From: Olsenella sp. kh2p3
GTDB taxonomy: Bacteria > Actinomycetota > Coriobacteriia > Coriobacteriales > Atopobiaceae
Direction: 5' to 3'
DNA: 64,000 bases
NCBI GenBank assembly: GCA_900119625.1
Contig: FPKD01000009.1
Coordinates: forward strand, 40,549 to 104,548
Shown here one piece after another: positions 17,758 to 28,130 of this stretch (the stretch's first letter is position 1; each line of letters opens with the position of its first letter). The notes below the pieces were generated by a model. That model had not been told where the DNA came from and made no database searches. It worked only from the letters and a program-made list of their open reading frames with translations. Position numbers and translations under genes: made by a program.

Positions 17758-18813
17758 ATGAGGGTTTCCGAGTACATGGAGCAGGCCGAGCTCTTCAAGG
17801 GCGTCGTCGCGCTGATCGAGGATGCGGACACCATCGCGATCTGCGCGCACACCTCGCCCGATGGCGACGCCATCGGGTCCGGCCTCGCGCTCGCCGAGGT
17901 CATCCGCACGGCATGGCCCGGCAAGCGCGTGACCAACCTCCTGGCCGACAAGGGCCCCGTGCCGAGGATCTACCGCTTCCTCCCGGGCTCTGACACCTTC
18001 GTCCACGCCGCCGACTACGACGTGACGCCCGACCTCTTCATCTGCGTGGACCTCTCCCAGAAGTCCCGGCTGGCAGATGCCGAGAAGGTCTGCGACCGGG
18101 CCCGCCACGTCGCCGTCCTCGACCACCATCCCTCGGGCGAGCCCTTCTGGGACGCCGGCGTGGTGCGCCCCGACGCCGCCGCGACGGGCGTCATCATCTC
18201 CGAGTTCTGCCTGCACTCCTCGCGCGTGCTCACGCCCACGATCGCTCAGAACCTCCTCTGCGCCATCGTGACCGACACGGGACGCTTCCAGTACCAGAAC
18301 GCCGACAGCGAGGCCTTCGATACGGCAAGCATGCTGGTCGAGGCCGGTGCCTCTCCCGCAGAGGTCGCGCTCAACGTGTACCAGTCCGACCGTCTCGCCT
18401 ACGTGCACCTGGCCGCCCGCGTGCTCGCGCGCATCCAGACCTTCGCCGAAGGGCGCATCGCCTACAGCTTTGCCACCAACGAGGACATCGCCCAGGCCGG
18501 CGTCACGCTCGACGAACTCGACGGCCTCATCGACCTGGTGCGCTGCATCGAGGGCACCCAGGTGGCCCTCTTCTTGAAGGAGGTCGACGGCGGCAAGGTC
18601 CGCGGCAACCTCCGCTCAAAGTGCGACCTCGACGTCTCGGGCATCGCGCGCGAGATGGGCGGCGGCGGGCACCGTGCCGCGGCAGGGTTCACCGCCACGG
18701 GCACCGTGGACGAGGTGCGCGCCATCGTGCTCCCCAAGCTCTGCGCCCTCTTCGAGGACGGCGCGTGCCGGGATGTTGCGACTTCGGCAGACGTGCGAGG
18801 TGCGTCACGGTGA
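17758..18813 (+). CDS. nrnA: DHH/DHHA1 phosphoesterase NrnA (oligoribonuclease/pAp phosphatase)
   Basis: 351-aa enzyme of the DHH superfamily. It degrades RNA fragments of a few nucleotides and dephosphorylates pAp in organisms lacking Orn. The DHH motif (VAVLDHHPSGEP near residue 120), the metal-binding TSPDGDAIGSG near residue 35, and a DHHA1 domain with GGGGHRAAAGF near residue 303 are all present. The ATG follows GGGAAGAG. It overlaps truB by four bases (GTGA), as is common in Gram-positive rbfA-nrnA-truB operons. Confidence 0.92.
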   Translation: MRVSEYMEQAELFKGVVALIEDADTIAICAHTSPDGDAIGSGLALAEVIRTAWPGKRVTNLLADKGPVPRIYRFLPGSDTFVHAADYDVTPDLFICVDLSQKSRLADAEKVCDRARHVAVLDHHPSGEPFWDAGVVRPDAAATGVIISEFCLHSSRVLTPTIAQNLLCAIVTDTGRFQYQNADSEAFDTASMLVEAGASPAEVALNVYQSDRLAYVHLAARVLARIQTFAEGRIAYSFATNEDIAQAGVTLDELDGLIDLVRCIEGTQVALFLKEVDGGKVRGNLRSKCDLDVSGIAREMGGGGHRAAAGFTATGTVDEVRAIVLPKLCALFEDGACRDVATSADVRGASR

Positions 18814-19769
18814 AGCGCGGCGAGTCGGGTGTGAATGCCCTCCTCGGCATCGACAAGCCCTGCGGCATGACCAGCCACGACGTGGTGAACCGCGTGCGGC
18901 GCGTCCTGGGGGAGCGTCGCGTGGGACACGCTGGCACGCTTGACCCCGCCGCGTCCGGCGTCATGGTCGTGGGCGTGGGCCAGGGCACGCGCCTCATGGG
19001 CCTTCTCACCGCCGAACGCAAGCGCTACACGGCGGGCATCCTCTTTGGGTGCGAGACCGACACCGACGACGCCGACGGCGCCCCCACGGTTGCCGCCGAG
19101 GTCCCCGAGCGCCTGGCCAGCGAGGACGTGGCGCGCGAGGTTCTCGCCGGCTTTGTCGGCGAGCAGGACCAGGTGCCACCCGCATACTCGGCCATCTCCG
19201 TGGGTGGCCAGCGCTCCTACGCGCTCGCCCGCGAGGGGAGGGCGCCCGAGCTGGCGGCGCGGCGCATCACGGTCTTCTCGGCCACGCTCGTCGAGATAGC
19301 CTCCGTGGAGGGGCAGCTCAGCTGGGTCGTGGACTTTGACGTCTCCAAGGGCACCTACGTGCGGAGCCTGGCGCGCGACATTGGCCGCGCGGCCGGGTCT
19401 GCCGCGCACCTCGTGGCGCTGCGGCGCACGCAGTCTGGCTCGGTGGGTCTCGACGCCTGCCTGGCGCTTGACGCCGTCGATGCGGCGCGCGAGCCTGCGG
19501 AGGTGCTTGCCCACGCGCTCGACCCCATTGCTGCCTTGGGTGCTCCGGTGCGCCAGCTGAGCGCGCAGGAGGCGGCCGATGCCGCCTGCGGCAAGGTCGT
19601 GGCGGCAGGAACGGTGCGCGTGGGAGATGGCACAAAGCGTGCCCCGCTTCCCGGCGAGCGCATTGCCATGGTCTTTGACCAGCGCCTTGTTGGCGTCTGG
19701 AGCTGTGGCAGGCGTGGCCTTGCCTGCGAGGTCAACTTCCCGGCCGGCATCACGGGGGTGCGCGCATGA
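18810..19769 (+). CDS. truB: tRNA pseudouridine-55 synthase
   Basis: 319-aa enzyme that makes pseudouridine 55 in the T-loop of tRNAs. The N-terminal GIDKPCGMTSHDVVNRV and the catalytic aspartate motif GHAGTLDPAASGVMVV are clear, as is the YVRSLARDIG motif. It starts with GTG at 18810 within the nrnA stop (GTGA overlap), so translation is coupled, and it overlaps ribF by the ATGA at its own end. Confidence 0.93.
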   Translation: MKRGESGVNALLGIDKPCGMTSHDVVNRVRRVLGERRVGHAGTLDPAASGVMVVGVGQGTRLMGLLTAERKRYTAGILFGCETDTDDADGAPTVAAEVPERLASEDVAREVLAGFVGEQDQVPPAYSAISVGGQRSYALAREGRAPELAARRITVFSATLVEIASVEGQLSWVVDFDVSKGTYVRSLARDIGRAAGSAAHLVALRRTQSGSVGLDACLALDAVDAAREPAEVLAHALDPIAALGAPVRQLSAQEAADAACGKVVAAGTVRVGDGTKRAPLPGERIAMVFDQRLVGVWSCGRRGLACEVNFPAGITGVRA

Positions 19770-20851
19770 CGGGCGAGCCCTTCTCCTGCGCGCCCGCCTG
19801 GCACGAGCCCACCTGGCCGCTTGCTGCTGCGGAGGCGCGCCAGCTGGCTGCAGCATCGACCTTCTCGGGCGTGTCGCTTGGCGCATCCGTGCATCTGCCG
19901 GACGCCACGGCCTACCTCGCTCCTGGCGTCACGCTGGGGTCTAACCAGCGCTTTGTCTGTGTAATCGGCGCCTTTGATGGCCTGCATGCGGGACACCGCG
20001 CCCTCATCACCCAGGCCGCCGCAGACGCCCATGCGCGGAACCTGCCGCTTGCCCTGGTGACCTTTGACCCCGACCCCTCGGAGGTCCTTTCCGCCCGTCC
20101 GCCCGAGCGTCTGCTCTCCGATGCGGACCGCGTGCGCTCGCTGGCTCTCGCCGGCGCGGACGCCGTCCTCGTGCACCGCTTCACGCCTGAGCTTGCGGCG
20201 CTCCCGTACGACCGCTACGTCACCGAAGTGCTGGGCGGCATTCTTTCGCCTGCGGCCATCCATGTGGGCGAGGACTTCCGCTTTGGCTCCGGCGGCGCGG
20301 GAACGGTAACGGCAATGGCTGCCCTGGGCGAGAAGCGCGGCTTCGACGTCTTTGGTCACTCGCTCGTGACGGCGGAGGGAAGCCCCGTCTCGGCCACGCG
20401 CGTGCGCGGGCTTCTCGGCGAGGGCAAGGTCGAGAAGGCCGCCCAGCTCCTGCTTCGCCACCACTTCCTGGGTGGGCGCATCGTCTATGGCCGCGGCGAG
20501 GGCACCTCCTTTGGGTTCCCCACGGCAAACGTCGAGCTAGACGGCCGCGACTGCCTGCCCGCCAACGGCGTCTACGCCTGTCTCGCCATCATTGACGGGC
20601 GCGTCTGGCCGGCGGCGGTCAACGTGGGCGCGCCGCCGTCCTTTGACGTGGCTGCCCACCCCATGCTCGAGGCAAACCTCGTGGGCTTCTCGGGAGACAT
20701 CTACGGCGAGGACGCCCGCGTGGTGTTCCTTCGCCACCTTCGCGCCTCTCGTCGATTCGACTCGCTCGCCGAGCTGGAATCCGTTGTGTTGGGGAACATC
20801 CAATGGGTACGGGAGAACGTCGGGGAGGAGTGCGTGGGGGTGGTCGCGTGA
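19766..20851 (+). CDS. ribF: Bifunctional riboflavin kinase/FAD synthetase
   Basis: 361-aa enzyme producing FMN and FAD from riboflavin. The adenylyltransferase domain shows VIGAFDGLHAGHRALI near residues 67-82 and ATRVRGLLGEGKVEKA near residue 211. The riboflavin kinase domain follows, with GEGTSFGFPTANVEL and NGVYA. About 50 extra residues precede the usual start, and no better internal start with a ribosome site is visible. Start and stop overlap truB and dnaG (ATGA and GTGA). The many flavoproteins in this window depend on its product. Confidence 0.92.
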   Translation: MTGEPFSCAPAWHEPTWPLAAAEARQLAAASTFSGVSLGASVHLPDATAYLAPGVTLGSNQRFVCVIGAFDGLHAGHRALITQAAADAHARNLPLALVTFDPDPSEVLSARPPERLLSDADRVRSLALAGADAVLVHRFTPELAALPYDRYVTEVLGGILSPAAIHVGEDFRFGSGGAGTVTAMAALGEKRGFDVFGHSLVTAEGSPVSATRVRGLLGEGKVEKAAQLLLRHHFLGGRIVYGRGEGTSFGFPTANVELDGRDCLPANGVYACLAIIDGRVWPAAVNVGAPPSFDVAAHPMLEANLVGFSGDIYGEDARVVFLRHLRASRRFDSLAELESVVLGNIQWVRENVGEECVGVVA

Positions 20852-22830
20852 TCAGCGACGAGGACAAGGAGCGGGTTCGCCAGGCCACCGACATCGTGCA
20901 GCTGGTGGGCGAGACGGTCGAGCTGCGTCAGCGCGGCCGCGAGTTCTGGGGATGCTGCCCCTTCCACCACGAGAAGACCCCCTCGTTCAAGGTGGACCCG
21001 GCAACGGGTCTGTGGCATTGCTTTGGCGCGTGCAGCGAGGGCGGCGACGTCTTCAAGTACGTGATGAAGCGCGAGAACCTCTCGTTCCCGGACTCCATCC
21101 GCTACCTGGCAGATCGCGCCGGCATCGAGCTTACCGAGGATAGGGGCGCTGCCCGCGGGCCGCGCAAGAACCGCCTGATCGAGGCCCTTACACTGGCGGA
21201 CGACTACTACCACACCATGCTCATGCGCGGTCGTGGCGAGGGGCCCGCCGCCGCGCGCGCCTACCTCGCGGGCCGCGGCTTTGGCTCGGACGTGTGCCGT
21301 CGCTGGCACCTTGGCTACGCGCCTGGACGCGGCGCGCTCGTCGCGTACCTGCGCGGGAAGGGCTTTAGCCCCAAGGAGCTCATCGCCGCCAACCTTGCCG
21401 TGGAGCGCTCGGGGCGCCTTGCCGACTGGTTCTACGATCGGGCGATGTTTCCCATCCACGACGAGCAGGGCAGGACCATCGCCTTTGGCGGCCGCATCCT
21501 GCGCCCGGCCAACAACGCGCCCAAGTACCTCAACACCCGAGACACCACGGTCTTCAACAAGGGCAAGCACCTCTTTGCCTACGACCGCGCCAAGGAGACC
21601 ATGGCGGCAACCGGGACGGCCATCGTCTGCGAGGGCTATACCGACGTCATCGCCATGCATGAGGCCGGCTTCACCAACGCGGTGGCGGCGCTGGGGACCG
21701 CCTTCCGCATCGACCACATCCGGCTCATGGAGCGCCAGCGCGTCTCTCGCATCATCTGCATGTTCGACGGCGACGAGGCGGGCCAGCGCGCGGCCGAGCG
21801 CGCCGTGCAGTTCATTGACAAGACCTCGGCCTCGATGGTCTGCGTGGTTCTGCCCAACGGCCAGGATCCTATGGAGTTCCTCTCGTCCCACGACGCCTCC
21901 GCCATGCAGGTGCAGCTCGACGCCGCGGTGCCGCTCATGGACTTCGTGTTCACCAAGCGCCTGGCGGGCTACGACCTCTCGGCGCCAGGCCGGCGCGTCA
22001 AGGCGCTGGACGAGATGGCCCAACTTTTGGCGCCGCTCAAGAACTCCGTGCTGCTTGACGAGTACGCCACGCAGCTGGCGGACGCCCTTGGCATGGACGT
22101 TGCCGAGACAAAGCGCGTGATTCGCGAGAAGCCCGTGAAGGCGGCCGAGCCCGAGGAGCGGGAACGCCGCCGCGAGGCCGCTCCCAGGCCGAGGACGGCT
22201 GGCCCCTGGCAGGCGTCCTCGGCGCCGGACCCCGAGGACGCCTACGTGCCCGAGGACTACGTTCCGGCCGACGCCTACGAGGACGGCGGCGTCCCCGTAG
22301 CCGCCGCGACCGCAGGCGGCGCTCCCGCTGCGGGCGGCGGTTCCTTCTCGGTCTCGCGCATGCTCTCGGGCGACGAGCGCATGCAGGTCGCCGTGGAGCG
22401 CGAGCTCCTCTCGATGCTCGCCGCCATGCCCGACGAGGTGCGGCCCTACGCTGACCGCCTCGCTGACGTGATGTGGGCGGACGGCCGCCACGAGGGGATG
22501 GCGTGGGCCATGCTCGCCACGCCGGAGGGCACCGCGCCCGCAGACGTGGTGGCCGCCGCAACGGCCGTCGAGCCAGACGCGCCGCAGATCCTCTCGTCCG
22601 GCCGCGTGGTCTCGAGCCCCGGCATGGATGCGCATGAGAAGGTCGCGTTTCTCGTCGATTCGGTCGAGCTCTACTCGTGCAAGCGGCGCGTGCGCGAGAT
22701 CAAGGCGCGGCTGCGCCAGGCTGGTGACGCGGGCGGCGAGGACGCCGAGGCGCTCTTCGAGCAGGCCACTGCGCTCCAGAAGCGTATTAATGAGCTGACT
22801 AAGAAACTTTCTGCTGTTGTCGAGCAGTAA
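20848..22830 (+). CDS. dnaG: DNA primase
   Basis: 660-aa enzyme that makes RNA primers for replication. The N-terminal zinc-binding domain is complete (FWGCCPFHHEKTPSFKVD and LWHCFGACSEGGDVF). The core and TOPRIM domain follow, with AIVCEGYTDVIAMHEAGF and MFDGDEAGQRAAERA, and a divergent C-terminal helicase-binding region after an Ala/Pro/Glu-rich linker near residue 440-500. The GTG at 20848 overlaps the ribF stop and matches the family start, unlike the longer upstream frame. rpoD follows 43 bp later, as in the classical macromolecular synthesis operon. Confidence 0.94.
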   Translation: MISDEDKERVRQATDIVQLVGETVELRQRGREFWGCCPFHHEKTPSFKVDPATGLWHCFGACSEGGDVFKYVMKRENLSFPDSIRYLADRAGIELTEDRGAARGPRKNRLIEALTLADDYYHTMLMRGRGEGPAAARAYLAGRGFGSDVCRRWHLGYAPGRGALVAYLRGKGFSPKELIAANLAVERSGRLADWFYDRAMFPIHDEQGRTIAFGGRILRPANNAPKYLNTRDTTVFNKGKHLFAYDRAKETMAATGTAIVCEGYTDVIAMHEAGFTNAVAALGTAFRIDHIRLMERQRVSRIICMFDGDEAGQRAAERAVQFIDKTSASMVCVVLPNGQDPMEFLSSHDASAMQVQLDAAVPLMDFVFTKRLAGYDLSAPGRRVKALDEMAQLLAPLKNSVLLDEYATQLADALGMDVAETKRVIREKPVKAAEPEERERRREAAPRPRTAGPWQASSAPDPEDAYVPEDYVPADAYEDGGVPVAAATAGGAPAAGGGSFSVSRMLSGDERMQVAVERELLSMLAAMPDEVRPYADRLADVMWADGRHEGMAWAMLATPEGTAPADVVAAATAVEPDAPQILSSGRVVSSPGMDAHEKVAFLVDSVELYSCKRRVREIKARLRQAGDAGGEDAEALFEQATALQKRINELTKKLSAVVEQ

Positions 22831-22873
22831 AAACGGGTAGCATTCTGAAGGTTACTGCGTCGAAGGGAATAAC

Positions 22874-24262
<1,389 letters not shown>

Positions 24263-24266
24263 CGCT

Positions 24267-24441
24267 TCTCGTACGTGTTGCTGAGAAAACCCGCCCTCCG
24301 GCACCAATTGGCGCCGCAGGGCGGGTTTCGTACGTAGTAGCTGCGGGAATGGCCCTTGTGGCGCCAAAACGGCGCCCTAGCTGCGGTTTCGTACGCACTT
24401 GCTGCCAAAACGCGGCCTGTGGCGCCCAGGCGGCGCCACAG
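24267..24441. repeat. Three ~60-bp degenerate tandem repeats containing hairpins
   Basis: TCTCGTACG, TTTCGTACG and TTTCGTACG start at 24267, 24326 and 24387, giving units of 59 and 61 bp. Each unit has a CGTACG palindrome, a LTGCTG-like TTGCTG/GTAGCTGCG stretch and a GGCGCC palindrome. Unit 3 ends in a perfect 10-bp hairpin (24417-24426 with 24432-24441). They lie between convergent rpoD and yaaA and serve at least partly as terminators. Confidence 0.65.
24287..24330 (+). terminator. rpoD terminator
   Basis: AAACCCGCCCT (24288-24298) pairs with AGGGCGGGTTT (24318-24328) around a loop that contains its own GGCGCC palindrome. The arms carry A and T runs on either side, so it can work in both directions. 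Confidence 0.8.
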
Positions 24442-24446
24442 CGGCG

Positions 24447-25235
24447 TCAGCGCTTCTCGCTACAGCGCACAAACGTGAGCGTCTCGGCGTCGGAGCGGTC
24501 GCGGTCCAAGCGGTACCCGCGCTCGGCGAAGTCCTCGATCTGCTCGGCCTTCTCGACGCCCCTCTCGGCGCACCACCGCACAAAGGCGCCGCGCGCCGCC
24601 TTTGCCTCGGTCGCGCGTTGGACAACGCGCCCGTCAGATGCGCGCGTCTCCCCAAAGATGCAGGTCACAACTGGTATCCCGGCTTTTCTCGCCCAGGGGA
24701 CCACGGCCTTTGCGTACTCCTTGGAGGCTACGTTTACGATGATGTCCGTGCCGTCTCCGACCATGGCCTCGAGCAGCCGCGTCCCCCAGAACCCGTAGAG
24801 GTCGCGCTGTCCCGCCACGGAAAGCCTCGCTTGCATCTCGAGCCGGTAGGGCACCACGCCGTCAAACGGACGGAGAACCCCATACATCCCAGAGAGAATG
24901 CGCAGGTGAGACGAGAGCCACCCCAGCTCACGTTCGGTCATGACCTGCGGGGCAAGGTGCTGGTACTGTATGCCCACATACGTGAGGACGGCGGGGGAGA
25001 GCAGCCACGGGTCTCTCGCCATATCCTCTGGCATGGTACCAAGCCGGTCCCAGTTGGGCCGTGCCAGTGCGTCGCTGCATCGCCAGACCCTGCGTGCGCC
25101 GTCGTAGCCAAGGGAGCGCAGCTCGCGGGCTAGGTGCTGCGCGTCGGCGAGAAACGCGGGCCGAGTCTGGGCGAAGGGCGGGCCTTCGACTACGTCCATC
25201 CGCTTCGCCGGCGATATTACGAGCATCAATGCCAT
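24447..25235 (-). CDS. yaaA: Peroxide stress protein YaaA (DUF328)
   Basis: 262-aa cytoplasmic protein of the UPF0246/YaaA family, which in E. coli lowers free iron and limits oxidative DNA damage. It shows the family start MLVISPAKRMD, the segment LRILSGMYGVLRPFDGVVPYRLEM and, near the end, DFAERGYRLDRDRSD. I start at the ATG at 25235, which has GAAAGG eight bases upstream; an ATG three codons in is also possible. The longer upstream frame is not family-like. It converges with rpoD. Confidence 0.85.
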   Translation of the reverse strand: MALMLVISPAKRMDVVEGPPFAQTRPAFLADAQHLARELRSLGYDGARRVWRCSDALARPNWDRLGTMPEDMARDPWLLSPAVLTYVGIQYQHLAPQVMTERELGWLSSHLRILSGMYGVLRPFDGVVPYRLEMQARLSVAGQRDLYGFWGTRLLEAMVGDGTDIIVNVASKEYAKAVVPWARKAGIPVVTCIFGETRASDGRVVQRATEAKAARGAFVRWCAERGVEKAEQIEDFAERGYRLDRDRSDAETLTFVRCSEKR

Positions 25236-25480
25236 GTTGGCGCCTTTCGACCACACGTCCAAACGTCCTGCGTAACGTACCAGCCAAACCCAGGGAGATG
25301 TGCTGGCCTCTTCCGATTCTGCGAGAAACCAAGGCCGCCCAATGCGGCAACTTAGAATTTTATGTAACAAAGACGGGCTCGATGCGGTTGGCCGGGCGTT
25401 GGACGTGCAAGCTTGACCGCGCTTCTCGGGGGTCGGCGTTTCCCGGGGGTATTTTCGCACGGCTTGCAGAGAGGTGAACC

Positions 25481-25948
25481 ATGTTCAGGAAGATGAGGCG
25501 CTTCAAACAGCAGCTCTCCCCAGAGGAGTGCGAGCAGATCCTGCTTGCCGAGCGTCGTGGGGTCCTCGCGGTTCACGGCGAGGACGGCTACCCGTATGGT
25601 GTCCCCATGGATTACCTCTACGAGCAGGGAAGGATTTACTTCCACGGCGCCAAGGAAGGCCACAAGCTCGACGCGATCAAGGCCGACAATCGCGTGTCGT
25701 TCACGGTTGTTGACCAGGGCGTGCAGGTCGAGGGCAAGCAGGGTCCCGACGTGAGGAGCGTCATCGTCTTTGGGCACGTCGCGCTCATGGAGACGACCTC
25801 GGAGTCCCTCGAAATTGCCCGCCGCCTTGGCGAGAAGTACGACCCCGCGGACTTTGTTGCCGACGAGCTGGTCCGTAACGAGAAGCGCCTGCAGATGCTC
25901 GAGCTTGTCGTCGACCACATGACCGGCAAGCGCGTGAACGAGTCGTAG
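25481..25948 (+). CDS. Pyridoxamine-5'-phosphate-oxidase-fold protein (NimA-like)
   Basis: 155-aa flavin-binding split-barrel protein. The N-terminal LSPEECEQILLAERRGVLAVHGED and GYPYGVPMDYLYEQGRIYFHGAKEGHKLDAI segments are typical of the PNPOx-like/NimA family. Some members reduce nitroimidazoles, others reduce small unknown substrates with FMN or F420. The ATG follows AGAGAGGTG. It is monocistronic, between divergent yaaA and the DUF554 gene. Confidence 0.8.
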   Translation: MFRKMRRFKQQLSPEECEQILLAERRGVLAVHGEDGYPYGVPMDYLYEQGRIYFHGAKEGHKLDAIKADNRVSFTVVDQGVQVEGKQGPDVRSVIVFGHVALMETTSESLEIARRLGEKYDPADFVADELVRNEKRLQMLELVVDHMTGKRVNES

Positions 25949-26024
25949 GCGAGCCTTTCTCGCACGTCGGGTGCGTGCAGGAGTGCACGGCTGAACGGCA
26001 GGGCAAAGCAAGCAGGGAGTGAAC

Positions 26025-26741
26025 GTGGTACTAGCAGGAGCCCTTATTAACGGTCTCGAGGCAGCGGTTGGAGGTATTCTCGGCCTTCTCTTCAAGGGGC
26101 GTGTTTCCGAGCGCCTTGGGGACTTTCTCCTCAAGGGACAGGGGCTCGCCGTGGTTCTGGTGGCCGTCCAGGGTATGATGCGCGGCGGCAACGTTGCCAT
26201 TGTCACGCTGTCGCTGGCGCTTGGCTCTGTGGTTGGCCTGGGCATCGACATCGACGCGCGGATCCGCTCGCTGGGCGACTGGGCCCAGCGGCGTCTCAAC
26301 CAAGCGTTTGCTGGCTCGAAGCGGCTGGGGAACTTCTCGGATGGGTTTGTGACGGCGTCGATTTTCACCTGCACGGGGGCTATGGCCATCGTGGGGTCGC
26401 TCTCTAGCGGCATCTCGCTTGATCACGCGACTCTCATCTCGAAGGGCGTCATCGACCTTGCCGTTTGCCTGCCCATGGCGGCGACCATGGGCATCGGTGT
26501 GCCCTTCTGCGGGGTGAGCCTTGTTGTGTACGAGGGGGTCCTTTCCGTTGCGGCAAGCCTGGTGGGGTCGTTTCTCACCGACGCCGTGGTCACCGAGGTT
26601 GCCGTCACGGGATCCACGCTGTTGCTCGCCGTTGGCACCAACCTCCTTGGCGTGACCGACATCAAGGTGGCCAACCTCATCCCTGCGGCATTTGTCCCCA
26701 TTCTTCTGGTTCCCGTCGCGACGGCGCTTGGCCTGATGTAG
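26025..26741 (+). CDS. DUF554 family membrane protein
   Basis: 238-aa integral membrane protein with about six or seven hydrophobic segments and frequent small residues. It matches the DUF554 (YdfK-like) family pattern: an N-terminal GALINGLEAAVGGILGLLFKGRVSERL, FTCTGAMAIVGSL near the middle, and GTNLLGVTDIKVANLIPA near the end. The function of this family is unknown. I choose the GTG at 26025 because AGCAGGGA sits at a good distance; a GTG two codons earlier is too close to it. Monocistronic. Confidence 0.8.
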   Translation: MVLAGALINGLEAAVGGILGLLFKGRVSERLGDFLLKGQGLAVVLVAVQGMMRGGNVAIVTLSLALGSVVGLGIDIDARIRSLGDWAQRRLNQAFAGSKRLGNFSDGFVTASIFTCTGAMAIVGSLSSGISLDHATLISKGVIDLAVCLPMAATMGIGVPFCGVSLVVYEGVLSVAASLVGSFLTDAVVTEVAVTGSTLLLAVGTNLLGVTDIKVANLIPAAFVPILLVPVATALGLM

Positions 26742-26858
26742 CGGCCGGGGCGCCTACGCTGGAGCGCCAAGGAAGCGCGCTCGAAGCTTGTGTCGGCTGC
26801 ATCCGGCGCAGGATTCCGCAGGCGGAGGTCTCGGTGCGCGACGGCGGACCGACAGTGC

Positions 26859-26934
26859 GTTGTTACCGGCCCGGGGTGCTGTCCGAGCGTTTCCCCAGAT
26901 AACGGCAACGACTCCTCGTCGTGCCGGTAACAAC
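26859..26934. repeat. 76-bp inverted-repeat element, unit A
   Basis: The element begins GTTGTTACCGG and ends CCGGTAACAAC (11-bp perfect terminal inverted repeats). Its core CGAGCGTTT-C-CCAGATAA is shared with unit B in the opposite orientation. It has no coding content and lies between convergent DUF554 and lysR genes. Confidence 0.75.
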
Positions 26935-26953
26935 AGAACTGATGCGGCAGCGC

Positions 26954-27028
26954 GTTGTTACCGGCTCGCGGCTTCTGCCAGACCTTATCTGCGAAAACGC
27001 TCGCGAGCAAAGACGGGCCGGTAACAAC
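26954..27028. repeat. 75-bp inverted-repeat element, unit B (inverted relative to A)
   Basis: Same 11-bp termini as unit A. When reverse-complemented, its core aligns with unit A (CGAGCGTTTTCGCAGATAA against CGAGCGTTTCCCCAGATAA). The two units are 19 bp apart and inverted, so the whole 26859-27028 block could also fold into one large cruciform. Confidence 0.75.
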
Positions 27029-27083
27029 GTGCGCGCGGGCGCCGGGTGGCACGCGAGCAGACCAACCCCAGTCTGCGGCGCGG

Positions 27084-27980
27084 CTACCCCAGCTCGCTGA
27101 TGAGGTATTCCGCAAAGCGCCGCGCCGCCAGCGGCAGCGTGGCAGAGTTGCGCCAGCCAAGCGTGATGGTGCGCCGCGGCTCCTCGCGAATGGGCCGCAC
27201 CACCACGCCAGACTCAAAGCCCACGAGCATCATCTCGTAGAGAATCGTGACGCCCAGCCCCTGGCGCACCATGGCAAGGATCGAGTAGTCGTCCGTGACC
27301 TCGTAGCACACGCGTGGCGAGAGACCCGCCTGCTCAAACGCGTGAAGCGTCACGGATTCGCGGCCCTCGTCAAGGAGGATGAACGGCTGTGTGGCGAGGT
27401 CGGCAAGCGTGAGCTCGTCCTTCTTGGCAAGCGGGTTCTCGGGCGGCACCACGGCCATCATACGGTCGGGGCCAAACGAGTGGGACTCCAGACCCGCGGA
27501 CTCGGCGTCCGCCAGGTTGGTGAAGCCTAGGTCGCATTCCCCGGTGCGCACCCACTCCGCAATCGAGGTGTACTCGCTCTGGCGCAGGTTGAAGCGGACA
27601 GAGGGGTACAGGCGCCTGAAGTCGAGCATGGGGCGGGGGAGAAGGTTCCTGCTCACGCTGGTGAAGGTGCCAATCGTGATGGAGGCGCGTCCCAGGCCCT
27701 GGACCTCGCGCTGCTTCTCGGCAAGCGCCCGCTCGTCGCGAGCAACCGCCTGCAGGTAGGGCATGAACTGCTGCCCGTCCTTGGTGAGGGTGACGCCGTC
27801 GCGGCCGCGCTCCACAAGCGTGCACCCAAGCTCGCGCTCCAGGGCCTTGACCGTCTGCGAGACGGCGCTCTGGGTGTAGCCAATGCGGTTGGCGACCTTG
27901 GTGAAGCTGCCCTCCTCGACAACGTCGACAAAGACTGCGTAGCGAGAGTAGCGTGCCTGTGCGTCCGGCTGCTGAGGCAT
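27084..27980 (-). CDS. LysR-family transcriptional regulator
   Basis: 298-aa DNA-binding protein. The N-terminal winged HTH is clear (SRYAVFVDVVEEGSFTKVAN then GYTQSAVSQTVKALERELGC). The remaining 200 residues form the periplasmic-binding-protein-like effector domain (LGRASITIGTFTSVSRNLLP). It is divergent from azlCD with a 150-bp shared promoter region, which in this family nearly always means it controls the divergent operon, here probably in response to a branched-chain amino acid or a related compound. The start ATG at 27980 follows AAGAAAGGG. Confidence 0.85.
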   Translation of the reverse strand: MPQQPDAQARYSRYAVFVDVVEEGSFTKVANRIGYTQSAVSQTVKALERELGCTLVERGRDGVTLTKDGQQFMPYLQAVARDERALAEKQREVQGLGRASITIGTFTSVSRNLLPRPMLDFRRLYPSVRFNLRQSEYTSIAEWVRTGECDLGFTNLADAESAGLESHSFGPDRMMAVVPPENPLAKKDELTLADLATQPFILLDEGRESVTLHAFEQAGLSPRVCYEVTDDYSILAMVRQGLGVTILYEMMLVGFESGVVVRPIREEPRRTITLGWRNSATLPLAARRFAEYLISELG

Positions 27981-28130
27981 GTGCGGCCCTTTCTTCAGTT
28001 GCTTCCTCGGGTTTCTAGATATTAGTATAGCTACTCAACTAATTAGAACCATTCGTTTTACTAATAACTGAATCTGTTGCTTAATGTGCTCAGAACGCTT
28101 TGAGCGGAGAAGTTCGAGCAGGTTTGGCGG
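27981..28130. promoter_or_regulatory. lysR-azlCD divergent regulatory region
   Basis: This AT-rich 150-bp gap contains ATATTAGTATAG, a CTAATTAG palindrome (28037-28044) and TACTAATAAC. Dyads of this kind with ATTAG/CTAAT halves are plausible LysR binding sites near overlapping divergent promoters. Confidence 0.5.
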
